Shown here: positions 1-5,085 of the stretch, in pieces
Layout of the letters: every line of letters starts with the position of its first letter
How positions within the stretch are numbered: the first letter of the stretch is position 1
Source of the DNA: Oligoflexus sp.
GTDB lineage: Bacteria; Bdellovibrionota_B; Oligoflexia; Oligoflexales; Oligoflexaceae
Length of the DNA: 5,671 bases
Direction of reading: 5' to 3'
NCBI GenBank assembly: GCA_030151925.1
Contig: JASLCY010000564.1
Coordinates: forward strand, 1 to 5,671
Program-made: the position numbers and the translations under genes
Notes under the pieces: generated by a model
The model's database searches: none
What the model was told of the DNA's origin: nothing
The model's input: only the letters and a program-made list of their open reading frames with translations

Positions 1-524
1 CCCTTGTAATCGTGCCCCGGATAAACGTGGGTCTCGGGCGGCAGCGAGAAGAGCTTGGTGCGGACGCTGCGGTAGAGGTCTTCCGCCGAACCGTTCTGGA
101 AGTCGCTGCGCCCGCAGCCGCGAATCAGCAGCGTGTCGCCCGTGAAGACGCGGTCGCCGACGACGAAGCTCAAGGAGCAAGGCGTATGGCCCGGCGTTTC
201 CAGGACGTAGAGCGAAACGCCGCCGAACGCGAGGTGGTCGCCGTCCTTGAGCGGCAGGTCCACGCAGGGGAGGCCCGCGCGATGGCTGGCGCAGGTCTTT
301 GCGCCGAGCCGCGACCGAAGCGCGTCGGCGGCCGTGATGTGGTCGGCATGCACGTGCGTGTCGAGGGTGTATTTCAGATGGAAGCCGTATTCTTCGAGCA
401 GCTTGATATCGCGCTCTATCGCGTCCAGGACGGGATCGATCAAAACCGCTTCCCGGGCGGCGGGATCCGCGAGCAGATAGGTATAGGTCGAGGATTCGGC
501 TTCAAAAAGCTGGTGAAAGATCAT
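1..524 (-). CDS. ETHE1-like persulfide dioxygenase (MBL fold), 3' end outside window
   Basis: This is the N-terminal 174 codons of a metallo-beta-lactamase-fold protein that reads off the left edge. It begins at ATG 524-522, preceded by an AGAGGG ribosome-binding site (534-529) four bases upstream. Visible motifs are THVHADH (residues 56-62), TPGHTP (110-115), FTGDTLLIRGCGRSDFQ (127-143) and YPGHDY (168-173). These match the ETHE1 / sulfur dioxygenase branch, mononuclear iron enzymes that oxidise glutathione persulfide to sulfite and glutathione, rather than generic glyoxalase II. By analogy with human ETHE1 the iron ligands are H57, H113 and D130; the spacing 57 to 113 equals that of human H79 to H135. 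No signal peptide is seen, so it is cytoplasmic. The family is usually about 230-250 residues, so roughly a quarter to a third is missing. It diverges from the GFA-DgkA gene across 51 bp. Family assignment is firm; the exact substrate is inferred. Confidence 0.92.
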   Translation of the reverse strand, partial: MIFHQLFEAESSTYTYLLADPAAREAVLIDPVLDAIERDIKLLEEYGFHLKYTLDTHVHADHITAADALRSRLGAKTCASHRAGLPCVDLPLKDGDHLAFGGVSLYVLETPGHTPCSLSFVVGDRVFTGDTLLIRGCGRSDFQNGSAEDLYRSVRTKLFSLPPETHVYPGHDYK

Positions 525-533
525 AGCGCCCTC

Positions 534-542
534 TGTTATCCT
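534..542 (+). promoter_or_regulatory. Candidate extended -10 promoter for the GFA-DgkA gene
   Basis: TGtTATCCT reads as an extended -10 element: TG, one base, then four of six matches to TATAAT. It would place transcription start near 549-550 and give a leader of about 26 nt before ATG 576. The matching -35 position (about 514-519) is poor, as extended -10 promoters allow. The spacer to the divergent persulfide dioxygenase gene is only 51 bp, so any regulator binding here would affect both genes. This is prediction from sequence alone. Confidence 0.3.
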
Positions 543-565
543 AAGTTGCCTGCAAGCCTAAACCC

Positions 566-570
566 GGGAG
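566..570 (+). promoter_or_regulatory. Ribosome-binding site that fixes the GFA-DgkA start at 576
   Basis: GGGAG lies five bases upstream of ATG 576. It decides the start: the open frame runs back to position 12, but that upstream part lies opposite the persulfide dioxygenase gene and is not protein-like, whereas the GFA homology begins exactly at 576. The site sits in a short inverted repeat (GGGA at 566-569, TCCC at 572-575) that could weakly mask it. Confidence 0.6.
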
Positions 571-575
571 TTCCC

Positions 576-1289
576 ATGCAAACCTATCAAGGCGGCTGCC
601 ATTGCCAGAACGTTCGTTACGAAGTGACGATGGACCTGTCCCAGCTTATCACATGCAATTGCTCGATGTGCTCCAAGAAAGGCACGATCCTCGGCTTCGT
701 CCAGGAGCCGCAGTTCAAGCTCCTCAAAGGCCAGGACGCGGTCACGGACTATCTGTTCCACAAGAAAGTGCTTCATCACACGTTCTGCAAGACTTGCGGC
801 GTGACCCCGTTCATAAAAGGGGCCAAACCGGACGGCACCAAGATGGTCGCGATCAATGTCCGCTGCCTCGATAACGTGAATATTGACCAACTCAAGCCCG
901 CTGCTGTCAATGGGAAAGAATTTTCAGCGACGATGAAGAACCAAACTTTTCCCAAACGTCTCAGTTATGCCCTGAATGGCATCAAGGTGGCATTCCGCGA
1001 TGAAGCGAGCTTTCGTTTTCAGAGCTGCGCGGCGCTGGGTATTGTTGCGATTCTCCTCTTTGCCCATGCCAGCGTTTTTTGGTGGGCCATCAACCTCCTG
1101 ACCCTCGGCGCGGTCCTCACGGCTGAGATGATCAATACCGCGCTGGAACGCATCCTCGACCGCCTCCATCCCGAACGGCACGAGACGATAGGCCTCGCCA
1201 AGGATTGCGCCGCCGGAGCCGTTCTTATCGCGAGCCTCGTCTCCCTCGGCATCTTCGCGGCCTTCGTATGGGATACCTGGCTCAAATAA
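576..1289 (+). CDS. GFA-family zinc domain fused to DgkA-type diacylglycerol kinase
   Basis: One 237-residue frame holds two complete families. Residues 1-118 are a GFA (glutathione-dependent formaldehyde-activating enzyme-like) domain with GGCHCQNVRYE (6-16), CNCSMCSKKG (27-36), FCKTCG (70-75) and NVRCLD (94-99). The cysteines at 8, 10, 27, 29, 32, 71 and 74 match the family's zinc ligands. Residues 120-237 are a full-length integral-membrane diacylglycerol kinase, which phosphorylates diacylglycerol with ATP to phosphatidic acid for lipid recycling. It has three hydrophobic segments (about 150-166, 168-187, 212-232). E. coli active-site residues E28, E69, N72, E76, K94 and D95 correspond to E143, E184, N187, E191, K209 and D210, while E34 is replaced by Q149. 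GFA proteins normally stop where this one joins DgkA. An in-frame ATG at 933 (M120) could start a separate kinase. A real fusion, two products from one frame, or a frame or stop error in the assembly are all possible. Both domain identities are firm. Confidence 0.88.
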   Translation: MQTYQGGCHCQNVRYEVTMDLSQLITCNCSMCSKKGTILGFVQEPQFKLLKGQDAVTDYLFHKKVLHHTFCKTCGVTPFIKGAKPDGTKMVAINVRCLDNVNIDQLKPAAVNGKEFSATMKNQTFPKRLSYALNGIKVAFRDEASFRFQSCAALGIVAILLFAHASVFWWAINLLTLGAVLTAEMINTALERILDRLHPERHETIGLAKDCAAGAVLIASLVSLGIFAAFVWDTWLK

Positions 1290-1315
1290 AAAACGCGGCC
1301 TCCGAAGAAGCCGCG
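1284..1315 (-). terminator. Intrinsic terminator for the DUF1993 gene, shared in a convergent gap
   Basis: CGCGGC (1294-1299) pairs with GCCGCG (1310-1315). The stem can extend inside through TC/GA (1302-1303 with 1307-1308) across a C/A mismatch, leaving a CGAA loop. On the minus strand the hairpin is followed by TTTTTTATTT (1293-1284), a good U-tract, so it terminates the DUF1993 gene ending at 1335. The plus strand has no T-run after the hairpin, so termination of the GFA-DgkA transcript here is less certain. The U-tract overlaps the TAA stop codon of the plus-strand gene. Confidence 0.75.
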
Positions 1316-1334
1316 CTCATCGTTCCCTCAGAGA

Positions 1335-1841
1335 TCATCTCTTGAAAGGCATAGGGCCGAGGTAATCCTTCTTGCCGATCTCCACACCGTTGTGGCGAAG
1401 GATGGCGTAAGCGGTCGTCAGGTGGAAATAGAAGTTCGGGATCGAGTGGTTCAGGAGGTACTCGCGACCGAAGAGGTATTGCCCGTCCCAGTGCGCGGAC
1501 GTCACGTGGCGAGTCGCGGCCTCGGCGAAATCCTGCTCGGTGAACTTCTGGAGATAAGCGATGGTGCTCTCGACGCGAGCCTTGAGGTCGTCGATCGTCT
1601 TCTCATCGTCGGCATGCTTGGGCGCTTCCTTGCCGGTCAGGCGCGAAGCCGCGAATTTCGCCGTATCGCAGGTGATCTGCACCTGGCGGATGAAAGCGAA
1701 CTGATCCGGAGCCAGACGCGAGTTCAAGAGGACCTCGACGTCGAACTTCTTGGTCTCGGCGTAGGTTTGGGCCTTCTCGAAGAACGTGATGAGCTGCTTC
1801 AGGCCTTTGGTGAACTGGGACACGGTCGTTTCGTAGAACAT
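1335..1841 (-). CDS. DUF1993 family protein (DinB-like fold)
   Basis: A 168-residue soluble protein matching the DUF1993 family along its length. Characteristic stretches are LLNSRLAPDQF near residues 38-48, RQVQITCDTAK just after it, and PNFYFHLTTAYAILRHNG followed by VEIGKKDYLG near the C-terminus. DUF1993 proteins are predicted four-helix bundles related to DinB/YfiT-like proteins, some of which bind a metal through histidines; no enzymatic reaction is established for DUF1993. No signal peptide or membrane segment is present, so it is probably cytoplasmic. The start at ATG 1841-1839 is well supported by AAGGAG (1852-1847) with a five-base gap. It lies 66 bp downstream of the exported protein gene on the same strand, so read-through is possible, though a weak terminator lies between them. 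The family call is firm; the function is unknown. Confidence 0.9.
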   Translation of the reverse strand: MFYETTVSQFTKGLKQLITFFEKAQTYAETKKFDVEVLLNSRLAPDQFAFIRQVQITCDTAKFAASRLTGKEAPKHADDEKTIDDLKARVESTIAYLQKFTEQDFAEAATRHVTSAHWDGQYLFGREYLLNHSIPNFYFHLTTAYAILRHNGVEIGKKDYLGPMPFKR

Positions 1842-1866
1842 GGACTCTCCTTCGATGGGATACTAG

Positions 1867-1886
1867 GGTGTTGTATAGAAAACACC
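1867..1886 (-). other. Hairpin in the leader of the DUF1993 gene
   Basis: GGTGTT (1867-1872) and AACACC (1881-1886) form a six-pair stem with an eight-base loop, about 25 bp upstream of the DUF1993 start. It overlaps the T-rich end of the candidate terminator of the upstream gene, so the two folds would compete. Whether it acts as a 3' end, a leader structure or nothing cannot be told here. Confidence 0.35.
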
Positions 1887-1900
1887 GCCGCTTGGCGAGG
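1879..1900 (-). terminator. Weak candidate terminator of the exported-protein gene
   Basis: Read on the minus strand, about 10 bp after the TGA stop at 1910-1908, CGCC and GGCG pair around an AAGC loop (within 1885-1900), with partial extension by a U-G wobble. GTGTTTTC follows. The stem is short and the T-run is only four bases, so termination would be incomplete and some read-through into the DUF1993 gene is plausible. Confidence 0.3.
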
Positions 1901-1907
1901 ACCGAAA

Positions 1908-3146
1908 TCAAGATGGCTTGGGGGCCGGCGTTTTCTTGTGGTAGATGAAGGTCCCCTCGCCCACCGCGCGATCCGCCGGACGCCCGCCGAATAACACGGA
2001 ACGAACCGAGATCTTGTACTCCTGGCCGTCGACCATGTCGCCGAAGAGCGACTCCACGTATTTGCCGCTGAGGAACATCGAGATATCCTCGAAGCCGTCC
2101 TTATTCTCAGAGCAGTCGAAAGAGTAGCCGACGTCGCGGAGCATCACGGCATCCGGTTTGATTCCGTGGATATAGATGCTGGTCAGGTCCACGCGTTTGA
2201 CGTCGAAATCCTTGGCGCCGAGGATCGCGACGCGGACGCCTTCCGCTTCGGCCTGGTTCTCCGTCTGGCATCCGCCCCACTTCGCGATGACTTTGATCGG
2301 CAGGTCCTGGCCTTCGCAGGTTTCCTTGAGCGAAGTCGTCTCCGCGTCGATCGACTGCTTGAGCTGCTCCTGAGTGCGGCTCGTCAGGGCGATCTGCTCG
2401 GACAGATCCTTGGTGAGGGCTTCCTTGCCGTCATTTCCCTGATAAAGCTCGGCATGAGCGAGGCGCGCCTCGAGCAGTCGCCTTTCGGTGCAGGCCTGGA
2501 TCCACCGCGCTCTATGCATCGCGAGCTGGTTCTGGTCGCTCGTGCAGTTGCGGAAATCGAGGTTGCTGGCGACCCTGCTGTCGAACGGGGGAACCTGCTT
2601 AGCGCAATCATCGGCGAGAGGCTGCACCAGAGTCTCGGCGTTGAGCTTCGACCAGGCTTTCGGCAGGCTCACGCCCGCGGTTTGAATCGCGCCTTGGCGA
2701 ACGCAGTAGGGCTGATCCAGGTACGCCTGATCCCTCTCGTCGGGCACCGCAAAACTGAAGATCAATGCCTTCTGGCCCGGTTTAACCGCACTGCGTTTGG
2801 CCGCGAGCCATTTGAATGAGGTCGGTGAGCTCAAGGAGTCGGACGGGGCATTGATGGACAGATCCACGTCCTTGAGGGGAGTCGAATAATATTTGATCGC
2901 GAGGCTGTCGCCGTCTTTATCCTTAGCCGGCGCCTTTTCCAGAGGGATGGTGAGAAAATCGCAATCGCTGCCGAACTCGAGCTCGCGGACCGGCTCTTTC
3001 GATTGGTTGGTGAGGTAAAAATCATACACGTAATCGGCGCCCTTCTTTTGCACTTCGTGCTCGAGGATGAAAGGCGGCTTCGTGAGGGTGGTGGCGGCCA
3101 GGAGCGGACTGCTCGTGATCAACATAAGGCAAGGTAAGAGTTTCAT
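1908..3146 (-). CDS. Exported cysteine-rich protein of unknown function
   Basis: I do not recognise the full-length family. From ATG 3146-3144 it is 412 residues. K2, then a hydrophobic stretch ending SSPLLAAT (residues 12-19), form a Sec signal peptide cleaved around residue 18. The frame also opens at TTG 3179 and GTG 3176, but those lack a ribosome-binding site and would bury the signal peptide. For 3146, GGGA about eight bases upstream is the likely site. After the signal come a probably beta-rich part (20-180), a charged helical, coiled-coil-like part (205-275) and a C-terminal beta domain (303-403). The last holds VRVAILGAKDFDVKRVDLTS (304-323) and an acidic DCSENKDGFEDI loop (344-355), resembling the 'VAIL..FD...VD..S' beta repeat with a calcium-type loop seen in secreted bacterial proteins. 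Eight cysteines (62, 148, 181, 201, 219, 277, 293, 345) suggest disulfides and a periplasmic or extracellular location. It diverges from the tyrosinase. Confidence 0.8.
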   Translation of the reverse strand: MKLLPCLMLITSSPLLAATTLTKPPFILEHEVQKKGADYVYDFYLTNQSKEPVRELEFGSDCDFLTIPLEKAPAKDKDGDSLAIKYYSTPLKDVDLSINAPSDSLSSPTSFKWLAAKRSAVKPGQKALIFSFAVPDERDQAYLDQPYCVRQGAIQTAGVSLPKAWSKLNAETLVQPLADDCAKQVPPFDSRVASNLDFRNCTSDQNQLAMHRARWIQACTERRLLEARLAHAELYQGNDGKEALTKDLSEQIALTSRTQEQLKQSIDAETTSLKETCEGQDLPIKVIAKWGGCQTENQAEAEGVRVAILGAKDFDVKRVDLTSIYIHGIKPDAVMLRDVGYSFDCSENKDGFEDISMFLSGKYVESLFGDMVDGQEYKISVRSVLFGGRPADRAVGEGTFIYHKKTPAPKPS

Positions 3147-3198
3147 CCTGCATATCCCAATGAAAGAAGGGCTCACCAAGGTGATATAGCGATTTGCC

Positions 3199-3269
3199 GA
3201 AAAAGTCCTAGAAAAATCCTATGAACAGATATTAGAAAAAATGACGTACTAAAGAAATTATATTATATT
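3199..3269 (+). promoter_or_regulatory. Upstream promoter candidate for tyrosinase, with A-tracts
   Basis: ATGACG (3241-3246, four of six -35 matches) and TATATT (3264-3269, five of six -10 matches) are spaced by exactly 17 bp. A-tracts at 3200-3204, 3212-3216 and 3235-3240 lie directly upstream, the last touching the -35, as in UP elements. The first two sit in a near-tandem repeat (GAAAAAGTCCTA, GAAAAATCCTA). Start would be near 3276 and the leader about 118 nt. It overlaps the divergent minus-strand promoter, so the two would interfere. Which promoter is used is unknown. Confidence 0.4.
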
Positions 3270-3291
3270 GAGGCTTTAACTTTGTGGACAA
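3257..3291 (-). promoter_or_regulatory. Promoter candidate for the exported-protein gene
   Basis: On the minus strand two overlapping perfect TATAAT boxes occur at 3267-3262 and 3262-3257. TTGTCC (3291-3286) matches four of six -35 bases with an 18-bp spacer to the first box. Transcription would start near 3255, giving a leader of about 109 nt before ATG 3146. The -35 overlaps the inverted repeat at 3281-3305. Confidence 0.5.
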
Positions 3292-3305
3292 ATGAAGCGG
3301 TCCAC
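3281..3305. promoter_or_regulatory. Candidate operator: nested inverted repeats between divergent promoters
   Basis: TTTGTGGACAAA (3281-3292) is a palindrome of two five-base arms around GG. Its GTGGAC (3284-3289) also pairs with GTCCAC (3300-3305) ten bases further on. The site covers the -35 of the minus-strand promoter and lies just past the start of the upstream plus-strand promoter, a natural place for a repressor. In the tyrosinase leader RNA the longer repeat could form a hairpin, with a six-T run starting seven bases after it (3313-3318). No regulator gene is in the window. Confidence 0.35.
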
Positions 3306-3326
3306 GACAAACTTTTTTCATCTCAA

Positions 3327-3356
3327 TCGACATTCTGTCCCGGGCCTATGCATAAG
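3327..3356 (+). promoter_or_regulatory. Downstream promoter candidate for tyrosinase
   Basis: TCGACA (3327-3332) matches five of six -35 bases. CATAAG (3351-3356) matches four of six -10 bases at 18-bp spacing. Start would be near 3363 with a leader of about 31 nt, shorter and more usual than that of the upstream candidate. Confidence 0.35.
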
Positions 3357-3382
3357 CGCGCACGTTTAACCCTTGTCAACAT

Positions 3383-3386
3383 GAGG
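3383..3386 (+). promoter_or_regulatory. Ribosome-binding site for tyrosinase
   Basis: GAGG lies seven bases before ATG 3394. It supports that start over the ATG at 3381, which is in another frame and overlaps the site. Starting at 3394 places a complete Tat-type signal at the very N-terminus. Confidence 0.6.
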
Positions 3387-3393
3387 CTAAGCC

Positions 3394-5019
3394 ATGACCG
3401 TGATCTTCGACCGACGGACCCTCCTGAAACGCTCAGCGATAGGCGGCAGTTTCCTGCTCCTCGGCTGCAAAACGGTGGGAGGACGCTCGACCCTCGCGGA
3501 GGACAACGGCGCAGCCTCCGATTCGAGCAATCTGCGGGTGAGGCGTCGCTGGGAGCCGGGCCAGGATTCGGATTTCAAAAAGCAGTACGCGCAGGCCATC
3601 GATTGGTTGAAGGCTAACGACCAGCAGACCTTCCCGGATACCGATCCCCGGAGCTACCTCACCTGGAAGAAGTTCGTGGATCTCCACAACTCGAGCTGCC
3701 CTCACGGCAACTGGCTCTTCGTCCCCTGGCATCGCCTCTATCTCTATTATTTCGAGACCGCCTGCCAGATGGCTCTTCAGGACACCAATTTCGCCCTTCC
3801 CTATTGGGATTGGACCCTCGATCCCACGTTCCCCGACGAGTTCTTCACCGTCCCCACTCTCACAGTCGATAACCGCAAGATCAAACAGGGCACCAACATG
3901 CCCGTGGAATATACGGGCCAGAAGATAATGGACCACATCTACGCGATCACCGATTTCTATGCGTTCTTCTCGCGGCCGACGGATTACGTGCCGCCCTTCC
4001 GCGGACCGGCGGGAACGAGCGGAGCGGCCACGGGCGCGTTCGAGAACAACCCGCATAACAACGTCCACAAGTTCATCGGCGGATGGATGTCGGCGAACGA
4101 ATCGCCGAACGACCCCATCTTCTGGATGCACCATGGGAACGTCGACCGCATCTGGCATCAATTCCAGCGCCTGAACCCGAACCTCAAACCCACCAAGGTC
4201 GTTTCGATACTCAAGGGCGGCTCCGCTATCGCCGCCCGCGACGACGTCGCCGACGTTTATATGGCGACGGAGCTCAAGATGCATAGGGCCGGCGACGTCG
4301 AGCAGCCGACCCTGGTATGGACGGAGCAAAACCGCACCGTTCCCTCCAAGCTCACCGTGAAGGACGTGCAGGACACCAAGACCTTCGGCTACATCTACGA
4401 TACCGACAGCCAGCCGCCGCCTGCGATCGTGCCGGAAACCTCCGGCCTCAAGGTCAACAACGGGATCTCGCAAAAGATGGTGGTCCGCACGGGAACGCGT
4501 TATGGCTATGCGATGATCGGCACCAGCACGCCTGCGGCCAACCGCATCACGACGACGATCGACGTCACGGATAAGGATTCGAAGAACCTGCTGAGCGCCC
4601 TCAAGTCATCCAAGCAGGATTACGCTTATTTCGTCGCCGGCAACCTGGTGCCGCCGACCGACGCGAGGATGAAGGACGCGCTCCTCATCCGCTTCTTTCT
4701 CTTCACGGGCAATAATTTCGCGAACTACGATTTCTTCAGCGAGGACGCCTACACCCGTCCTGAGTACGTCGGGGTCTATTCTTTCTTCGGGGCTGATCAC
4801 GTGCACGCAGGCCAAGCGGCCGGCGCACCGAAGGCGACCACGGTGGAATTCTCCGATATATTCAGGAAGAAACTCGGTTCGTCCGAGGTCAAGACCCTCA
4901 CCCTCGTCGCCGCGGCCATGGATATACGCACGAGGGAGCCGCTGGATTACTTCAGCTTCAGCCCCAAAACGGAGCTGGCTCTCGAATTCCACTCTGCAGC
5001 GAATATACAAGGGAAATAG
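3394..5019 (+). CDS. Tyrosinase-family type-3 copper oxidase, Tat-exported putative lipoprotein
   Basis: A 541-residue dinuclear copper protein, likely oxidising phenols or catechols to o-quinones with O2. The N-terminus has a twin-arginine motif DRRTLLK (6-12), a short hydrophobic run and a lipobox LLLGC (C25), so it is probably folded with copper inside, exported by Tat and lipid-anchored. The CuA site is H98, H104 and H113, in CPHGNW (102-107) and PWHRLYLYYFE (111-121). The CuB site is H221, H225 and H246/H247, in ENNPHNNVH (217-225) and NDPIFWMHHGNVDRIW (239-254). C102-P-H104 matches the Cys-x-His thioether of fungal tyrosinases and molluscan haemocyanins. N222 follows the first CuB histidine and E217 precedes it, like the Asn/Glu pair linked to monophenolase activity. 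A YIY motif (333-335) closes the catalytic core, and a beta-rich C-terminal domain (about 345-535) resembles those covering the active site in polyphenol oxidases. Simple bacterial tyrosinases are only about 270-300 residues. The true substrate is unknown. Confidence 0.93.
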   Translation: MTVIFDRRTLLKRSAIGGSFLLLGCKTVGGRSTLAEDNGAASDSSNLRVRRRWEPGQDSDFKKQYAQAIDWLKANDQQTFPDTDPRSYLTWKKFVDLHNSSCPHGNWLFVPWHRLYLYYFETACQMALQDTNFALPYWDWTLDPTFPDEFFTVPTLTVDNRKIKQGTNMPVEYTGQKIMDHIYAITDFYAFFSRPTDYVPPFRGPAGTSGAATGAFENNPHNNVHKFIGGWMSANESPNDPIFWMHHGNVDRIWHQFQRLNPNLKPTKVVSILKGGSAIAARDDVADVYMATELKMHRAGDVEQPTLVWTEQNRTVPSKLTVKDVQDTKTFGYIYDTDSQPPPAIVPETSGLKVNNGISQKMVVRTGTRYGYAMIGTSTPAANRITTTIDVTDKDSKNLLSALKSSKQDYAYFVAGNLVPPTDARMKDALLIRFFLFTGNNFANYDFFSEDAYTRPEYVGVYSFFGADHVHAGQAAGAPKATTVEFSDIFRKKLGSSEVKTLTLVAAAMDIRTREPLDYFSFSPKTELALEFHSAANIQGK

Positions 5020-5053
5020 ACGGCAGGACGAAGAAGGTCCAGGTGGACAAGGA

Positions 5054-5085
5054 GGGCTGCTCGTCGAACGGGCAGCCCTTTTCTC
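5054..5085 (+). terminator. Strong intrinsic terminator after tyrosinase
   Basis: GGGCTGC (5054-5060) pairs with GCAGCCC (5072-5078). The stem continues inward through a T-G wobble and two C-G pairs (5061-5063 with 5069-5071) to a five-base loop. TTTTCTCTT follows on the plus strand, 35 bp after the tyrosinase stop. Read on the minus strand the hairpin lacks a T-tract but still lies just after the stop of the convergent gene, so it may serve both. Confidence 0.85.

Noticed and set aside
12..575. Plus-strand frame continuous with the GFA-DgkA gene, giving a possible 425-residue protein
   Set aside because: It lies opposite the persulfide dioxygenase gene, its translation has no recognisable domain, and GFA homology with a good ribosome-binding site begins at 576.
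912..918. GGGAAAG as a programmed -1 frameshift site at the GFA-DgkA junction
   Set aside because: The in-frame codons are GGG AAA, not the X XXY YYZ phase needed, and the -1 frame has no stop nearby.
1392..1994. 200-residue plus-strand open frame
   Set aside because: It is antisense to the DUF1993 gene, which has strong family homology. The frame is open only because of GC-rich codon use on the other strand.
2166..2819. 217-residue plus-strand open frame
   Set aside because: It is antisense to the exported-protein gene, with a composition typical of a shadow frame and no recognisable motif.
3147..3179. Upstream TTG (3179) or GTG (3176) start for the exported protein
   Set aside because: Neither has a ribosome-binding site, and the added 11 residues would push the signal peptide away from the N-terminus.
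3282..3617. 111-residue plus-strand open frame starting in the intergenic region
   Set aside because: It has no ribosome-binding site and overlaps the tyrosinase start in another frame, and its translation looks like a shadow.
3433..4473. 346-residue minus-strand open frame
   Set aside because: It is antisense to the tyrosinase gene, which has all copper ligands. The long shadow frame is rich in V, R, E and G, with no family resemblance.
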